Source: Aphodousia faecalis
GTDB lineage: Bacteria > Pseudomonadota > Gammaproteobacteria > Burkholderiales > Burkholderiaceae_F
Reading direction: 5' to 3'
DNA: 18,175 nucleotides
Assembly (NCBI GenBank): GCA_018712705.1
Contig: DVGM01000016.1
Coordinates: forward strand, 1-18,175
How positions within the stretch are numbered: the first letter of the stretch is position 1; each line of letters begins with the position of its first letter. This document shows, in pieces, positions 6,660 through 14,770 of this stretch. The notes beneath the pieces were generated by a model. The model made no database searches and was not told the origin of the DNA. It saw only the letters and a program-made list of their open reading frames with translations. The position numbers and the translations under genes were made by a program.

Positions 6660-7646
6660 TTATTCTCCTGCCTCTTTACCGTTTTCCATCAACCAACAGG
6701 CCACTAGATGGTTGGGGGCGGCCGTGACTAAGTGGGGACGAAGCTGTGAGCATTTCTCGCATTTATTCCGGCAACGATCGTGGAAAGCACAGCCGGCCGG
6801 AATATTGGCGAGGTTAGGCATCGCGCCGTCAATTTGATGCAAAAATTCCGTGGCTTCATTCATATCCGGAATAGCTGCCATCAGGCCTTTGGTATAAGGG
6901 TGTTTGGGGTTATGTAAGACTTCTGCCACGGGTCCAATTTCGACAATGCGACCGGAGTACATGACCGCCACACGGTTAGCCGTTTCGGCAATCACGCCCA
7001 TGTCGTGCGTGACCAAAAGAATGCCCGATCCCGATTCTTTAGCAAGGCGCTTAAGCAATTCGATAATTTGCGCTTGTACGGAAACGTCAAGGGCGGTAGT
7101 GGGTTCATCGGCAATGATGAGTTTGGGTTTGGCAGCAAGTGCCAAGGCAATCACCACCCGCTGACGCATTCCGCCTGAGAACTGATGGGGATACTGATTG
7201 ATGCGCTTTTCCGGGGCTGGAATGCCCGTTTGCGCTAAAAGTTCAATGGCACGCTCTTTGGCTTGGTGGGCATCAAGCGGCAAGTGCCTCATAATGGTTT
7301 CAACCAATTGATCGCCTACCGTCATCAAGGGATCTAAGGACGTGAGGGGATCTTGAAAAATCGCGCCGATCATCCGTCCTCTGACATGCGCCATTTGAGA
7401 GGCTTTGAGGTTGTCGATGCGGTGGCCGGCCACGAACACTTCACCGCCTGCGATGTGTCCCGGAGGCTCCAATAGTCCAATGATGGCAGCGCCGGTGAGC
7501 GATTTACCTGCTCCCGATTCACCGACTAATCCCAAGATTTCACCCTGAGCGATTTCAAAACTGACATCATCAACGGCAACGAGCAATCCCTTTCGAGTCG
7601 GAAATTCAACCCGCAGATGTTTGACTTCAAGTACATTGTCTGACAT
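6660..7646 (-). CDS. Peptide ABC transporter ATPase, DppD/OppD type
   Basis: The partner ATPase of the importer. Walker A is GESGAGKS (residues 42-49). The signature FSGGMRQRVVIALAL and Walker B IIADEPTTALD are intact, followed by the switch histidine in LLVTHDMG. The FSGGMRQR form is typical of DppD/OppD rather than DppF/OppF, whose signature is usually FSGGQRQR. The C-terminal domain carries C286, C292, C296 and C299 in the same C-X5-C-X3-C-X2-C spacing as its partner, a possible iron-sulfur site. At 328 aa it has family length. AAGGAG lies 7 nt before the ATG, within the 11-nt gap after the permease gene. Confidence 0.94.
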   Translation of the reverse strand: MSDNVLEVKHLRVEFPTRKGLLVAVDDVSFEIAQGEILGLVGESGAGKSLTGAAIIGLLEPPGHIAGGEVFVAGHRIDNLKASQMAHVRGRMIGAIFQDPLTSLDPLMTVGDQLVETIMRHLPLDAHQAKERAIELLAQTGIPAPEKRINQYPHQFSGGMRQRVVIALALAAKPKLIIADEPTTALDVSVQAQIIELLKRLAKESGSGILLVTHDMGVIAETANRVAVMYSGRIVEIGPVAEVLHNPKHPYTKGLMAAIPDMNEATEFLHQIDGAMPNLANIPAGCAFHDRCRNKCEKCSQLRPHLVTAAPNHLVACWLMENGKEAGE

Positions 7647-7657
7647 GTTTGAACTCC

Positions 7658-8584
7658 TTAACGCAGTTTGGGATTAAGCGCATCGCGCAGCCAGTCACCC
7701 AGTAAATTCACCGACAAAACCAGAGCAACCAGGGCAAGTCCCGGGAAGATGGTGATCCACCATTCGCCAGAGAAGAGGAATTCATTGCCGACACGGATTA
7801 ATGTGCCCAGTGATGGCGTGGTGGGCGGAACGCCCACACCCAAAAAGGAAAGCGTGGCTTCGGTAATGACAGCGGTTCCGACGTGAACGGTTGCGAGCAC
7901 CAAAACCGAGCTCATGACGTTTGGCATCAAATGCTTAAAGAGAATTCTGCAAGTGCCCGCGCCAATCAGTTTGGCTGCGCTCACATAATCCTTTTGTTTT
8001 TCAACCAAAGTCTGCCCACGAACCGTCCGCGCGTACTGCACCCAACCCGAAAGGGTAATGGCTAAAATCAAAACAGGTTCAGCCAATTCGTCGTGCATTT
8101 GTTGAGAAAGACTGGCTCGAGCAATGCCATCGATTAAAAGGGCAATCAAAATAGCCGGGAAACTTAACATTACGTCGCACACACGCATGATGAATGCATC
8201 CAGCCTGCCTCCGACAAATCCTGAAATAAGCCCCAGACAGACGCCTAAAAGAAGCGACAGCACAACGGAAATCAATCCGATCTTCAGCGACAGCCTCAGC
8301 CCATAGAGCATGGTGGAAAAGAGGTCTCGGCCCTGATCATCGGTACCCAACCAATAACGGCTGTCGCCCCCGTCAGACCAGGAAGGCGGCAAGTGAGCCG
8401 ACATCAAATCGAGGCCAGCCAGATCGTACGGGTTAAAAGGTGCAACGCTTTGAGCAAAAAGAGCGCAGGCCATTAAAAGCACCGTCACGATAAGAGCGAT
8501 GATAGCCACGGGCGAATGTCGAAAACTCCAGAAGAGATCGCTTTCTTTGAAAGTGAATAAGGCTTGAACAATACGATTTCTCAT
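7658..8584 (-). CDS. Peptide ABC transporter permease, DppC/OppC type
   Basis: A 308-aa inner-membrane permease, the second of the pair that forms the translocation channel. The N-terminal cytoplasmic segment and first membrane helix (SPVAIIALIVTVLLMACALFA), followed by a periplasmic stretch with PFNPYDL and LGTDDQGRDLFS, are hallmarks of the DppC/OppC group. The remaining helices and the EAA loop (GAGTCRILFKHLMPN), which docks on the ATPase, lie in the C-terminal BPD_transp_1 domain. GGAG precedes the ATG by 5-6 nt. The gene lies 12 nt after the first permease gene and is cotranscribed with it. Confidence 0.94.
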   Translation of the reverse strand: MRNRIVQALFTFKESDLFWSFRHSPVAIIALIVTVLLMACALFAQSVAPFNPYDLAGLDLMSAHLPPSWSDGGDSRYWLGTDDQGRDLFSTMLYGLRLSLKIGLISVVLSLLLGVCLGLISGFVGGRLDAFIMRVCDVMLSFPAILIALLIDGIARASLSQQMHDELAEPVLILAITLSGWVQYARTVRGQTLVEKQKDYVSAAKLIGAGTCRILFKHLMPNVMSSVLVLATVHVGTAVITEATLSFLGVGVPPTTPSLGTLIRVGNEFLFSGEWWITIFPGLALVALVLSVNLLGDWLRDALNPKLR

Positions 8585-8596
8585 GATGGCTCCCTT

Positions 8597-9577
8597 TTAG
8601 TGTTTTTTAGACAGACCGGGTTTAAGACGCGGATCAACCACGGTATAGAGCCAGTCAACAAGAAAATTAATGAGCACGAACATGAGTGCAATCAGGCACA
8701 GGTAGGCCGTCATCACGGGGATATCGGCAAATTGCACCGCTTGGATGAATAAAAGCCCCAGGCCCGGCCATTGAAAAACGGTTTCGGTGACGATGGAAAA
8801 GGCGATGATGCCGCCCAACTGCAATCCTACGATGGTGATGACTGGAATGAGCGTGTTTTTCAGGGCGTGCTTAAAGTGCACAGAGCGTTCACTCAAACCG
8901 CGCGCTCTGGCAAATTTAATGAAGTCGGAGCGCAAAACTTCCAGCATCTCGGCCCGCACCAGCCGCATGATGAGCGCCAGTTGAAACACAGACAGTGTCA
9001 AGGCCGGCAGTATTAAATGCGCCCAACCGTCAGCGGTTAAAAGCCCGGTTGTCCACCAACCGATGCTGCTTACTTCGCCTCGGCCGTAACTGGGCAGCCA
9101 CCCTAACCAAACCGAGAAAACGAGAATGAACAAAATACCGATTAAAAAGGTGGGTAGGCTGATTCCCACTAAAGAAAAACCCATTAAGAAACGAGCGAGG
9201 AAACTATCTCGGTAGATGGCAACCAAAACACCGAATGTGACGCCTAAAACGGTGGCGATCACAACGCTGACCATTGCGAGCTCGAACGTGGCCGGGAAGC
9301 GATCCGCAATGAGTTCTGACACAGGCGTGGCTTGTCTCAAACTGATGCCAAAATCACCCGAGGCGGCGTTAGCAACGAAATGGAAAAACTGAACATAGAA
9401 CGGATCGTTTAGTCCTAACGCCTCACGCAGCCGCTCGCGGTCAGCTTGGGTGGACTCGATGCCTAGCATCTGAGAGACGGGATCTCCCACAAACTGAAAG
9501 AGTAAAAACGCCACAAACGCTACGGTAAAAAGAACAACGGCCGCTTGAAAAAGACGTCTGATAAAAAATTCCAACAT
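8597..9577 (-). CDS. Peptide ABC transporter permease, DppB/OppB type
   Basis: The first permease of the importer, with a first membrane helix near the N terminus and five more in the BPD_transp_1 domain. The start MLEFFIRRLFQAAVVLF has the usual DppB layout: a few residues, two arginines, then a hydrophobic helix. The following GDPVSQMLG and ALGLNDPFYVQFF segments are typical of the family's periplasmic loop. The EAA loop is ARGLSERSVHFKHALKN. I chose the ATG at 9577 (326 aa) because it matches homologues, although its GAGA ribosome site is modest. An upstream ATG at 9619 (with AAAGG before it) and a TTG at 9628 are in frame and would add 14 or 17 residues that look unlike family members. 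Confidence 0.9.
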   Translation of the reverse strand: MLEFFIRRLFQAAVVLFTVAFVAFLLFQFVGDPVSQMLGIESTQADRERLREALGLNDPFYVQFFHFVANAASGDFGISLRQATPVSELIADRFPATFELAMVSVVIATVLGVTFGVLVAIYRDSFLARFLMGFSLVGISLPTFLIGILFILVFSVWLGWLPSYGRGEVSSIGWWTTGLLTADGWAHLILPALTLSVFQLALIMRLVRAEMLEVLRSDFIKFARARGLSERSVHFKHALKNTLIPVITIVGLQLGGIIAFSIVTETVFQWPGLGLLFIQAVQFADIPVMTAYLCLIALMFVLINFLVDWLYTVVDPRLKPGLSKKH

Positions 9578-9685
9578 GATGAATTCTCGAAAAAGTTCGT
9601 ACAACGCCGAAGCACTCATAGGCGACAACCTTTAAGGCCATCGCCCGAGCAGCTCCGACTACTTTGAGATACGCTTTTTGATCGT

Positions 9686-11278
9686 TTATTTAGCGGGGTG
9701 AACCACAACCGATAAAGCGTCGACTCTGTTATTGGGGGTGACTTGCGCGTCAATATTTTTGCGCATGGCCCAAGTCAGAGACTGCTCATGTAGCGGGATG
9801 TGGTAATAGTTCTCTTTTTCGAGTTTTAATGCTTCAGTGATGTAAGCCGTCCGTTTAGCCTCATCAGCCTCAATTTCAGCTTTGGCAATGAGCTCGTCAA
9901 TTCTCGCGTCGCTGACGCGACCAAGGTTGGCAAGTCCGGTGCCGGTCTTAGCATCAAACGTTTGAGATAGGCTCTGAAGTCCATAGAGTCCGTCAAAGGT
10001 GTTGATACCCCAAGCGACGAGGTAGGCCGAGGAGTTCAATGACAGAATTTTCGGGAAAAATTGTGAACGCGGCATCGCATTGACGCTTACCGTCAAACCG
10101 ATCTTTGCCCACATGGAAGCAATGGCTTTGGTGATCGCTTCATCATTGATCCAACGGTTATTCGGTGTGTCAATGGTGAAGGAAAAGCCATTGGGGTAGC
10201 CGGCTTCGGCTAAAAGCTTTTTGGCGTGTTCCGGATCATAGGGGAAACGTTTAGCCAATTCAGGCGTCCAGCCGTTGACCGATTGAGCAATAATCGTGCC
10301 GGTCGGAACGGACTTGCCGCGCATGACGGCGCGTTGAATGGCATTAATGTCAATGGCCTCGTAGAGCGCCTGACGGACTCGTTTATCCTTGAAAGGATTA
10401 ACTTTGTCTTTACCGGGCACTGTGACAAAAAGAGGCTTATCGGTAAATTGATCCAACGTGATCAGTACCACGCGGTTTTCAGAGCCGGTTCTGACCGTAA
10501 TATCGCTGTTGCGCTCAAGTCGTGCAATGTCTTGTGTGGGCGGATCGATGACGAGGTCAACTTGACCGGATAAAAGCGCGGCCGTGCGAGTGGCGTTTGA
10601 AGAAATCGGGGTGTACTCGATTCGCGTGACATTACCGGTTTTATTGGCCTTATTCCACCAATTCGGGTTTTCAACAAACACGGTTTTGACATCCACTTCC
10701 CGGCTTTCCAATTTAAAAGGTCCGGTGCCGTTGGCATGCCGCGCCATAAAGGATTCTTCCTTGGCACTTGCATTTTGAGGATGAAGCGCTCCGTGTGCTT
10801 TTGCCCATTCGTAATTGATGATTCTCACATCAATTAACTGACGGAAAAAGACAGGAGATGCTGAAACGGTTTCCACCAATACCGTGTAATCATCAAGTGC
10901 CTTGGCACTTTTAATGCCAAGCATATTGTTTTTGAATTGACTGCTGGGTTCAAGCGCGCGATTTAAGGAAAAAGCCACGTCTTTGGCGGTGAGCGTTTGA
11001 CCCTCATGAAATTTCACCCCTTTTCGGATATTGAGAATCCAGCCGGTGTTGTCATCGTTGCGCTTCCAAGATTCGGCCAACCAGGGGATTACTTTCCAGT
11101 TCTTATCGTAAGCAAATAAAGAATCGTACAAATAACCTGTTGCCGCCGAATTCAAGGACTCATTTTGACTGTGAACGTCAAACGTGAGAAAGTCGCCTTG
11201 ACTGGCAAAACGCAGGGTCTCGGCCTGCGCGCTTCCCAGCATGCTCGCTAGGATCACAACAAGTAATTTTTTACACAT
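9686..11278 (-). CDS. Peptide ABC transporter substrate-binding protein, SBP family 5
   Basis: A 530-aa periplasmic protein that captures the substrate and delivers it to the permeases. A clear Sec signal peptide (KK, then a hydrophobic core, then AQA before ETLRFA) predicts cleavage after residue 19. The Cys at position 2 is not in a lipobox. The family-5 pattern follows: LRFASQGDFLTFDVH, LYDSLFAYD, LAESWKRNDDNTGW, FHEGQTLTAKDVAFSLNRAL, GTGPFKL and the C-terminal HIPLHEQSL. This family covers dipeptide, oligopeptide, glutathione and nickel-binding proteins, and sequence alone does not fix the ligand; a short peptide is the most likely. AGGAAG lies about 6 nt before the ATG. It is the first gene of the operon, and the 108-nt gap to the permease may allow higher expression of the binding protein. 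Confidence 0.94.
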   Translation of the reverse strand: MCKKLLVVILASMLGSAQAETLRFASQGDFLTFDVHSQNESLNSAATGYLYDSLFAYDKNWKVIPWLAESWKRNDDNTGWILNIRKGVKFHEGQTLTAKDVAFSLNRALEPSSQFKNNMLGIKSAKALDDYTVLVETVSASPVFFRQLIDVRIINYEWAKAHGALHPQNASAKEESFMARHANGTGPFKLESREVDVKTVFVENPNWWNKANKTGNVTRIEYTPISSNATRTAALLSGQVDLVIDPPTQDIARLERNSDITVRTGSENRVVLITLDQFTDKPLFVTVPGKDKVNPFKDKRVRQALYEAIDINAIQRAVMRGKSVPTGTIIAQSVNGWTPELAKRFPYDPEHAKKLLAEAGYPNGFSFTIDTPNNRWINDEAITKAIASMWAKIGLTVSVNAMPRSQFFPKILSLNSSAYLVAWGINTFDGLYGLQSLSQTFDAKTGTGLANLGRVSDARIDELIAKAEIEADEAKRTAYITEALKLEKENYYHIPLHEQSLTWAMRKNIDAQVTPNNRVDALSVVVHPAK

Positions 11279-11302
11279 AACGATCTTCCTTTGCTTACTT
11301 GG

Positions 11303-11358
11303 GGTCTAAATCGTTAGACCTTGGAATAATTGTGCATTAGAGGAACGTTTGAGGTGAA
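11303..11358 (-). promoter_or_regulatory. Likely promoter and operator of the peptide transporter operon
   Basis: On the minus strand TTCACC (11353-11358) and CACAAT (11329-11334) are spaced by 18 nt, each matching the sigma-70 consensus in four of six positions. Just downstream, where transcription would start, lies a perfect inverted repeat, GGTCTAA-N4-TTAGACC (11303-11320). The position suits a repressor site. The gap from 11279 to 11467 holds nothing else I can name. Confidence 0.45.
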
Positions 11359-11467
11359 TAAGCAAAACAAACTATTTTCCCAACAAAATCAAGGGGAAAT
11401 AAGCTGTTGACCGTATGTTTTGGAAGAAAAAATACTTTTAGATGAAGCGATTGACGATTGGATGATT

Positions 11468-12697
11468 CTATTGGTTGATCTTTTTTTGGCTACGTTCCTG
11501 CTCCAATTCTTCAACCACACGACGAGAGGTACGGCTGACGGATTGTTTCTGACAACGGGAGGTGAAAACGGACACACCGCCCATGAGGCCTGCCACAACG
11601 TAAAAGACTGCGCCCGCTCCGATGAGATTGCCCGCGCCGCCGAATATGATCGGAAGGGTTGTGTGGCAGAGGTTAATGAGCATGGTGCGAAGCCCTAACG
11701 CCTCACCCGTGCGTCCGGGAGGCGACTCCGTATGAATAAGGCTCATGACGTTGGGCTGCGAAGAACCCAAGGCCATGCCGAGCAAGAAGGCCACGGCCGA
11801 GAGCATGTAGAAATTGTTAAATATCGGAAAGAGTGCGTAGGAGGCCGCTCCGAGCGCAAAGGCACAGGTAATGGTTTGCCATTCGGTGAGATGTCTGGCG
11901 ATGATCGGCATAAAAAGCCGAACAAAGAACGTTGCTGCGGCAAAGACCCCTAAAATCCAACCGACTTCACTGGCGCTCAATCCGATTTCAGTGCCGTAAA
12001 CCGGAATCATAAAGCTTTGAAGATCCCAGGCCATTGACATAAAGGAGCTCGCTATCAGGACGTTTCTGACGTGCGGAATCCCCATCAGTTCAAAGTTGCC
12101 TTTGCGTTTGACGACTTTAGGACGGTTCCAAGAAGAAGGCAGTTTGGAGCGAATAAAAAGGATAAAGGCGAGCAGACCTAAGACAACGGCAGAAAGTGCC
12201 AAGGTGTAGGCACTCTGAAAGCCCAAGTGGTCAATAAGGTAGCCGCTTGCGATCGGCGCGCTAAGGTTTGCCGCCGAGTAGCCCATTGCCAAAAAAGCAA
12301 AATTATTGGTTCGGCTTTCGGCTTTGGAGAGGTGGCCCACCAATTGCTGATTGGTCATTTGCACCAACATAAAGCCCAAACCGTTAATCATGCAGGCGGC
12401 AAATAAAGGCCAAAGACCAAACGTTTTGACATCGAAGGCAAGCGGCAGGAAAGCTGCCACGCTCATGATGGCAATGCCGATTAAAACAGGTTTTTTGGGG
12501 CCGACTGAATCAATCCACTGACCGGAACGAATAGCAAAAAGAGCCGGAACGAAAGCAAAAAGCGCCATCATGATGCCCACCTCAAGAGCGCTTGCTTGCT
12601 CATAGAGCGCATCAAGCGAGCAGCTTACGCGGTTGGAGACACAACCGATTTGAACCACAACGGTGAGCAAAATTACCTTAATGATGGTGGGAGACAT
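11468..12697 (-). CDS. Major facilitator superfamily transporter
   Basis: A 409-aa inner-membrane secondary transporter with about 12 predicted hydrophobic helices in two halves. The loop after the second helix (RSGQWIDSVGPKKP) is a motif-A-like G-X3-D-X2-G-X-(K/R) sequence typical of the superfamily. The polar C-terminal tail ends in EELEQERSQKKINQ. Drug or metabolite efflux is possible, but no substrate can be assigned. I place the start at the ATG at 12697 (MSPTIIKVILL). An in-frame GTG at 12745 would put the first 16 codons on top of the terminator hairpin of the upstream stress gene, so it is rejected. The ribosome site (GGA, 9 nt away) is weak and expression may depend on read-through. 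Confidence 0.9.
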   Translation of the reverse strand: MSPTIIKVILLTVVVQIGCVSNRVSCSLDALYEQASALEVGIMMALFAFVPALFAIRSGQWIDSVGPKKPVLIGIAIMSVAAFLPLAFDVKTFGLWPLFAACMINGLGFMLVQMTNQQLVGHLSKAESRTNNFAFLAMGYSAANLSAPIASGYLIDHLGFQSAYTLALSAVVLGLLAFILFIRSKLPSSWNRPKVVKRKGNFELMGIPHVRNVLIASSFMSMAWDLQSFMIPVYGTEIGLSASEVGWILGVFAAATFFVRLFMPIIARHLTEWQTITCAFALGAASYALFPIFNNFYMLSAVAFLLGMALGSSQPNVMSLIHTESPPGRTGEALGLRTMLINLCHTTLPIIFGGAGNLIGAGAVFYVVAGLMGGVSVFTSRCQKQSVSRTSRRVVEELEQERSQKKINQ

Positions 12698-12714
12698 CAA
12701 TTTTTTTCCGGTCA

Positions 12715-12753
12715 ATAAAGCAAAGCCACAGCGGTTGATGGCCACTGTGGCTT
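12715..12753 (-). terminator. Terminator of the two-domain universal stress gene
   Basis: A perfect 9-bp stem, AAGCCACAG (12723-12731) with CTGTGGCTT (12745-12753), has a 13-nt loop. On the minus strand it is followed by a T-rich TGCTTTATTG. It starts 34 nt past the stop codon of the stress gene. It also helps place the MFS start downstream at 12697. Confidence 0.75.
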
Positions 12754-12787
12754 CGTTTCAGCTGATGAATTCAGAAGATTATGCGAA

Positions 12788-13687
12788 TTATTTGCGAATA
12801 ATCAACAGAGGCACATCAGCGATAGAGGCGATACGCGTGGCGGTAGAACCCATGACGGCAGCCTTAAAGCGACCGTAGCCGTGAGAACCCATCACCAAAA
12901 TGTCAAGGTGACGCTTCTTGCAGTAGGCGGCAATTTCATCGCCCGGGTTACCAACCAAGCACACTTCTTTGGGTTTGACGCCGGCTTTTTCGAAAAGCGG
13001 CAACACCGGATCAATGGCTTCGGCAAATTCGCTCTTTTGCAACTCGACCACTTCGTCTTCAGACAAAGCGGGCAGTGCCATGCCGGTCATATCGGGCATA
13101 ACGGCACCGGCGTAGTCGCTCACGGTATTGATCAAGTGGATCTTGGCGCTTTGACCGCCGAAGAGGTCTAATTGCTTGATGGCGTACTTCACAGCGGCCG
13201 TACCGAACTTGGAACCGTCCACAGCGATGCCTACGCTTAACGCATCGGTTTGCGGAGCTTCTTTGTCACGCAACATCAAAAGCGGCACTTTGGTTAAGGC
13301 CAAAACAGCGTTTGTGACGGAACCGAAAAGCAAACCCTTCAAAGCGGAGCGACCGTGAGAACCCATGATCAAGAGGTCGGCCTTCATTTCTTCGGCTACT
13401 TTGGCGATTTCTTCAGCGGGCGTACCCACCTTGGCGATTTCTTCGGCAGCCATCTTGGCTTTCTTCAAAATCTTGCGGGCGGGCTTAAAGGCTTTTTCGC
13501 TTTCGTCCTTGTAATAGTCATCGAGTGCCTCGCGGCTCACGAGTCGGCTCGCACGGGCGGGCAGGGGAGCCTGCACATTTAATAAAACAATATGCGGTTC
13601 ATGGCCGATCAACGTCGTACGACTGGCAACGAATGCCACCGCGTTGTCACTATAAACACTGCCATCTACGGGAATAAGGATTTTCAT
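12788..13687 (-). CDS. Tandem universal stress protein (two UspA domains)
   Basis: A 299-aa cytoplasmic protein built of two UspA folds. Domain 1 runs from MKILIPVDGS to LLMLR (residues 1-140) and domain 2 from VGIAVDGSK to LLIIRK (about 152-299). Both keep the ATP-binding motif G-X2-G-X9-G-(S/T): G109-G112-G122-S123 in GSHGRSALK..FGS and G267-G270-G280-S281 in GSHGYGRFK..MGS. This suggests nucleotide binding in both halves. Such proteins support survival in stationary phase and under stress, but their precise activity is often unknown. The start at 13687 is chosen because the domain begins there and AAGGA lies 6-7 nt upstream; 29 extra in-frame codons upstream look non-coding. EEIAKV occurs twice, 10 residues apart (82-87, 92-97), also visible as a DNA repeat. 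Confidence 0.93.
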   Translation of the reverse strand: MKILIPVDGSVYSDNAVAFVASRTTLIGHEPHIVLLNVQAPLPARASRLVSREALDDYYKDESEKAFKPARKILKKAKMAAEEIAKVGTPAEEIAKVAEEMKADLLIMGSHGRSALKGLLFGSVTNAVLALTKVPLLMLRDKEAPQTDALSVGIAVDGSKFGTAAVKYAIKQLDLFGGQSAKIHLINTVSDYAGAVMPDMTGMALPALSEDEVVELQKSEFAEAIDPVLPLFEKAGVKPKEVCLVGNPGDEIAAYCKKRHLDILVMGSHGYGRFKAAVMGSTATRIASIADVPLLIIRK

Positions 13688-13903
13688 AAAACATCCTTTT
13701 ATAAGAATGGAAAAATAGCCGTTCGGTTGCGTGCGAAGAGATACAGCGCACCGAACCCTCAAGCCCAAGCCCATCAGGGCTCGCGAGCAAGTAGAACCGG
13801 AGAACGAAATTTATCTTCAATCTCCTTACAATCACTTTAGCGCCATTTGGGGTTAAGCGCTAGCCCCGTGAGCCCATATTGTGCTTTTTATCAATCTCAG
13901 ACC
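13688..13903. promoter_or_regulatory. Divergent spacer between the Usp gene and tcdA
   Basis: This 216-nt spacer should hold the promoters of two divergent genes, but I see no convincing -35/-10 pair. It contains a perfect 10-nt palindrome GCTCGCGAGC (13779-13788), and AGCCC/GGGCT (13768-13781) next to it. A stem GGGGTTA (13849-13855) / TAGCCCC (13861-13867) with one G-T pair lies just before tcdA. None has a T run. They could be operator sites or leader structure. Confidence 0.4.
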
Positions 13904-14647
13904 ATGAATACTAGTGATAAACGACGTTTTGGCGGCATAAGTCGTCTTTTTGGCCCGAAGGCTTTTGAAATTCTCAATCACTCCCATGTGGTAGTGGTTG
14001 GCGTGGGCGGTGTCGGCAGTTGGGTGGCAGAGGCTCTTGCCCGAACAGCTGTCGGTCACATCACATTAATCGATGGCGATACTGTCGAAGAGAGCAACAC
14101 CAATCGCCAGCTTCCGGCGCTTAACGGAACTTACGGTCAAAAAAAAGTTGAGGTGCTTGCCCGAAGACTTCAGGCGATTAATCCGGAAGCACGTATCGAT
14201 ATCGTTGACCGCTTTGTTGGTGAGGACAATTTTGATGAACTGATTCCCGCCTGTGATGCGATTATTGATTGCATTGATTCCCTGTCAGCTAAAACTTTTT
14301 TGGTGGCAAAAGCTTCTCAAAAAGCACGTATTGTGCTCACTAGCGGCGGAGCGGGTGGCAAAGTCGATGCCTCGCGGGTGAGTTTTGCCGACATTGCTTA
14401 TGCAAAAGGCGACTCGCTTATTGCTGCTATGCGCACTAGGCTTAGAAAAGAGTATGGATTCCCGAAAGTAAAGTCAGGCGAAAAACCGAAGGCTTTTGGC
14501 ATCGGAGCCGTCTATAGTGATGAATCTGTCCGAGGCAGTCAAGACGGTGGCGAAGGATTCGGTGTTTTTATGGCTGTGACAACCACCTTTGCCATGAGAT
14601 TGACTCAAGCTTGTATTGAGCAATTGCTGCATGAGTACAAGCAATAA
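13904..14647 (+). CDS. tcdA: tRNA threonylcarbamoyladenosine dehydratase, TcdA (E1-like ThiF fold)
   Basis: Catalyses the ATP-dependent dehydration that turns t6A37 of ANN-decoding tRNAs into cyclic ct6A, improving decoding accuracy. The N-terminal RRFGGISRLFG and the nucleotide loop GVGGVGSWVAEALAR (residues 33-47) match TcdA. So do LIDGDTVEESNTNRQ (55-69), IDCIDSLSAK and TSGGAGGKVDAS. The protein is 248 aa, about 20 shorter than E. coli TcdA; the loop before the last conserved segment is short. The segment that reads DCASGFG in E. coli, as I recall it, reads DGGEGFG here (residues 214-220), so that Cys is absent. The ATG at 13904 agrees with family length. The upstream in-frame TTG at 13847 adds unlikely residues. 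The ribosome site is weak. Confidence 0.92.
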   Translation: MNTSDKRRFGGISRLFGPKAFEILNHSHVVVVGVGGVGSWVAEALARTAVGHITLIDGDTVEESNTNRQLPALNGTYGQKKVEVLARRLQAINPEARIDIVDRFVGEDNFDELIPACDAIIDCIDSLSAKTFLVAKASQKARIVLTSGGAGGKVDASRVSFADIAYAKGDSLIAAMRTRLRKEYGFPKVKSGEKPKAFGIGAVYSDESVRGSQDGGEGFGVFMAVTTTFAMRLTQACIEQLLHEYKQ

Positions 14648-14770
14648 CTTAGAAAATCGGACTGAACGGTTATTCAATCTTTCGGTAACTGACAAAGCGC
14701 AAACTATTTTGATGAAAAAACGCCTACACTAAAAGTGAAAAGAGTACGCGTAGATGTACCTGGAGAGTGT

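Noticed and set aside
10226..10573. 115-aa plus-strand frame antisense to the substrate-binding protein gene
   Set aside because: It lies wholly inside a conserved gene on the other strand and has no independent support.
13688..13835. N-terminal extension of the two-domain Usp, or a separate 61-aa minus-strand gene
   Set aside because: The translated sequence lacks family resemblance; the Usp fold begins exactly at the ATG at 13687, which has its own ribosome site.
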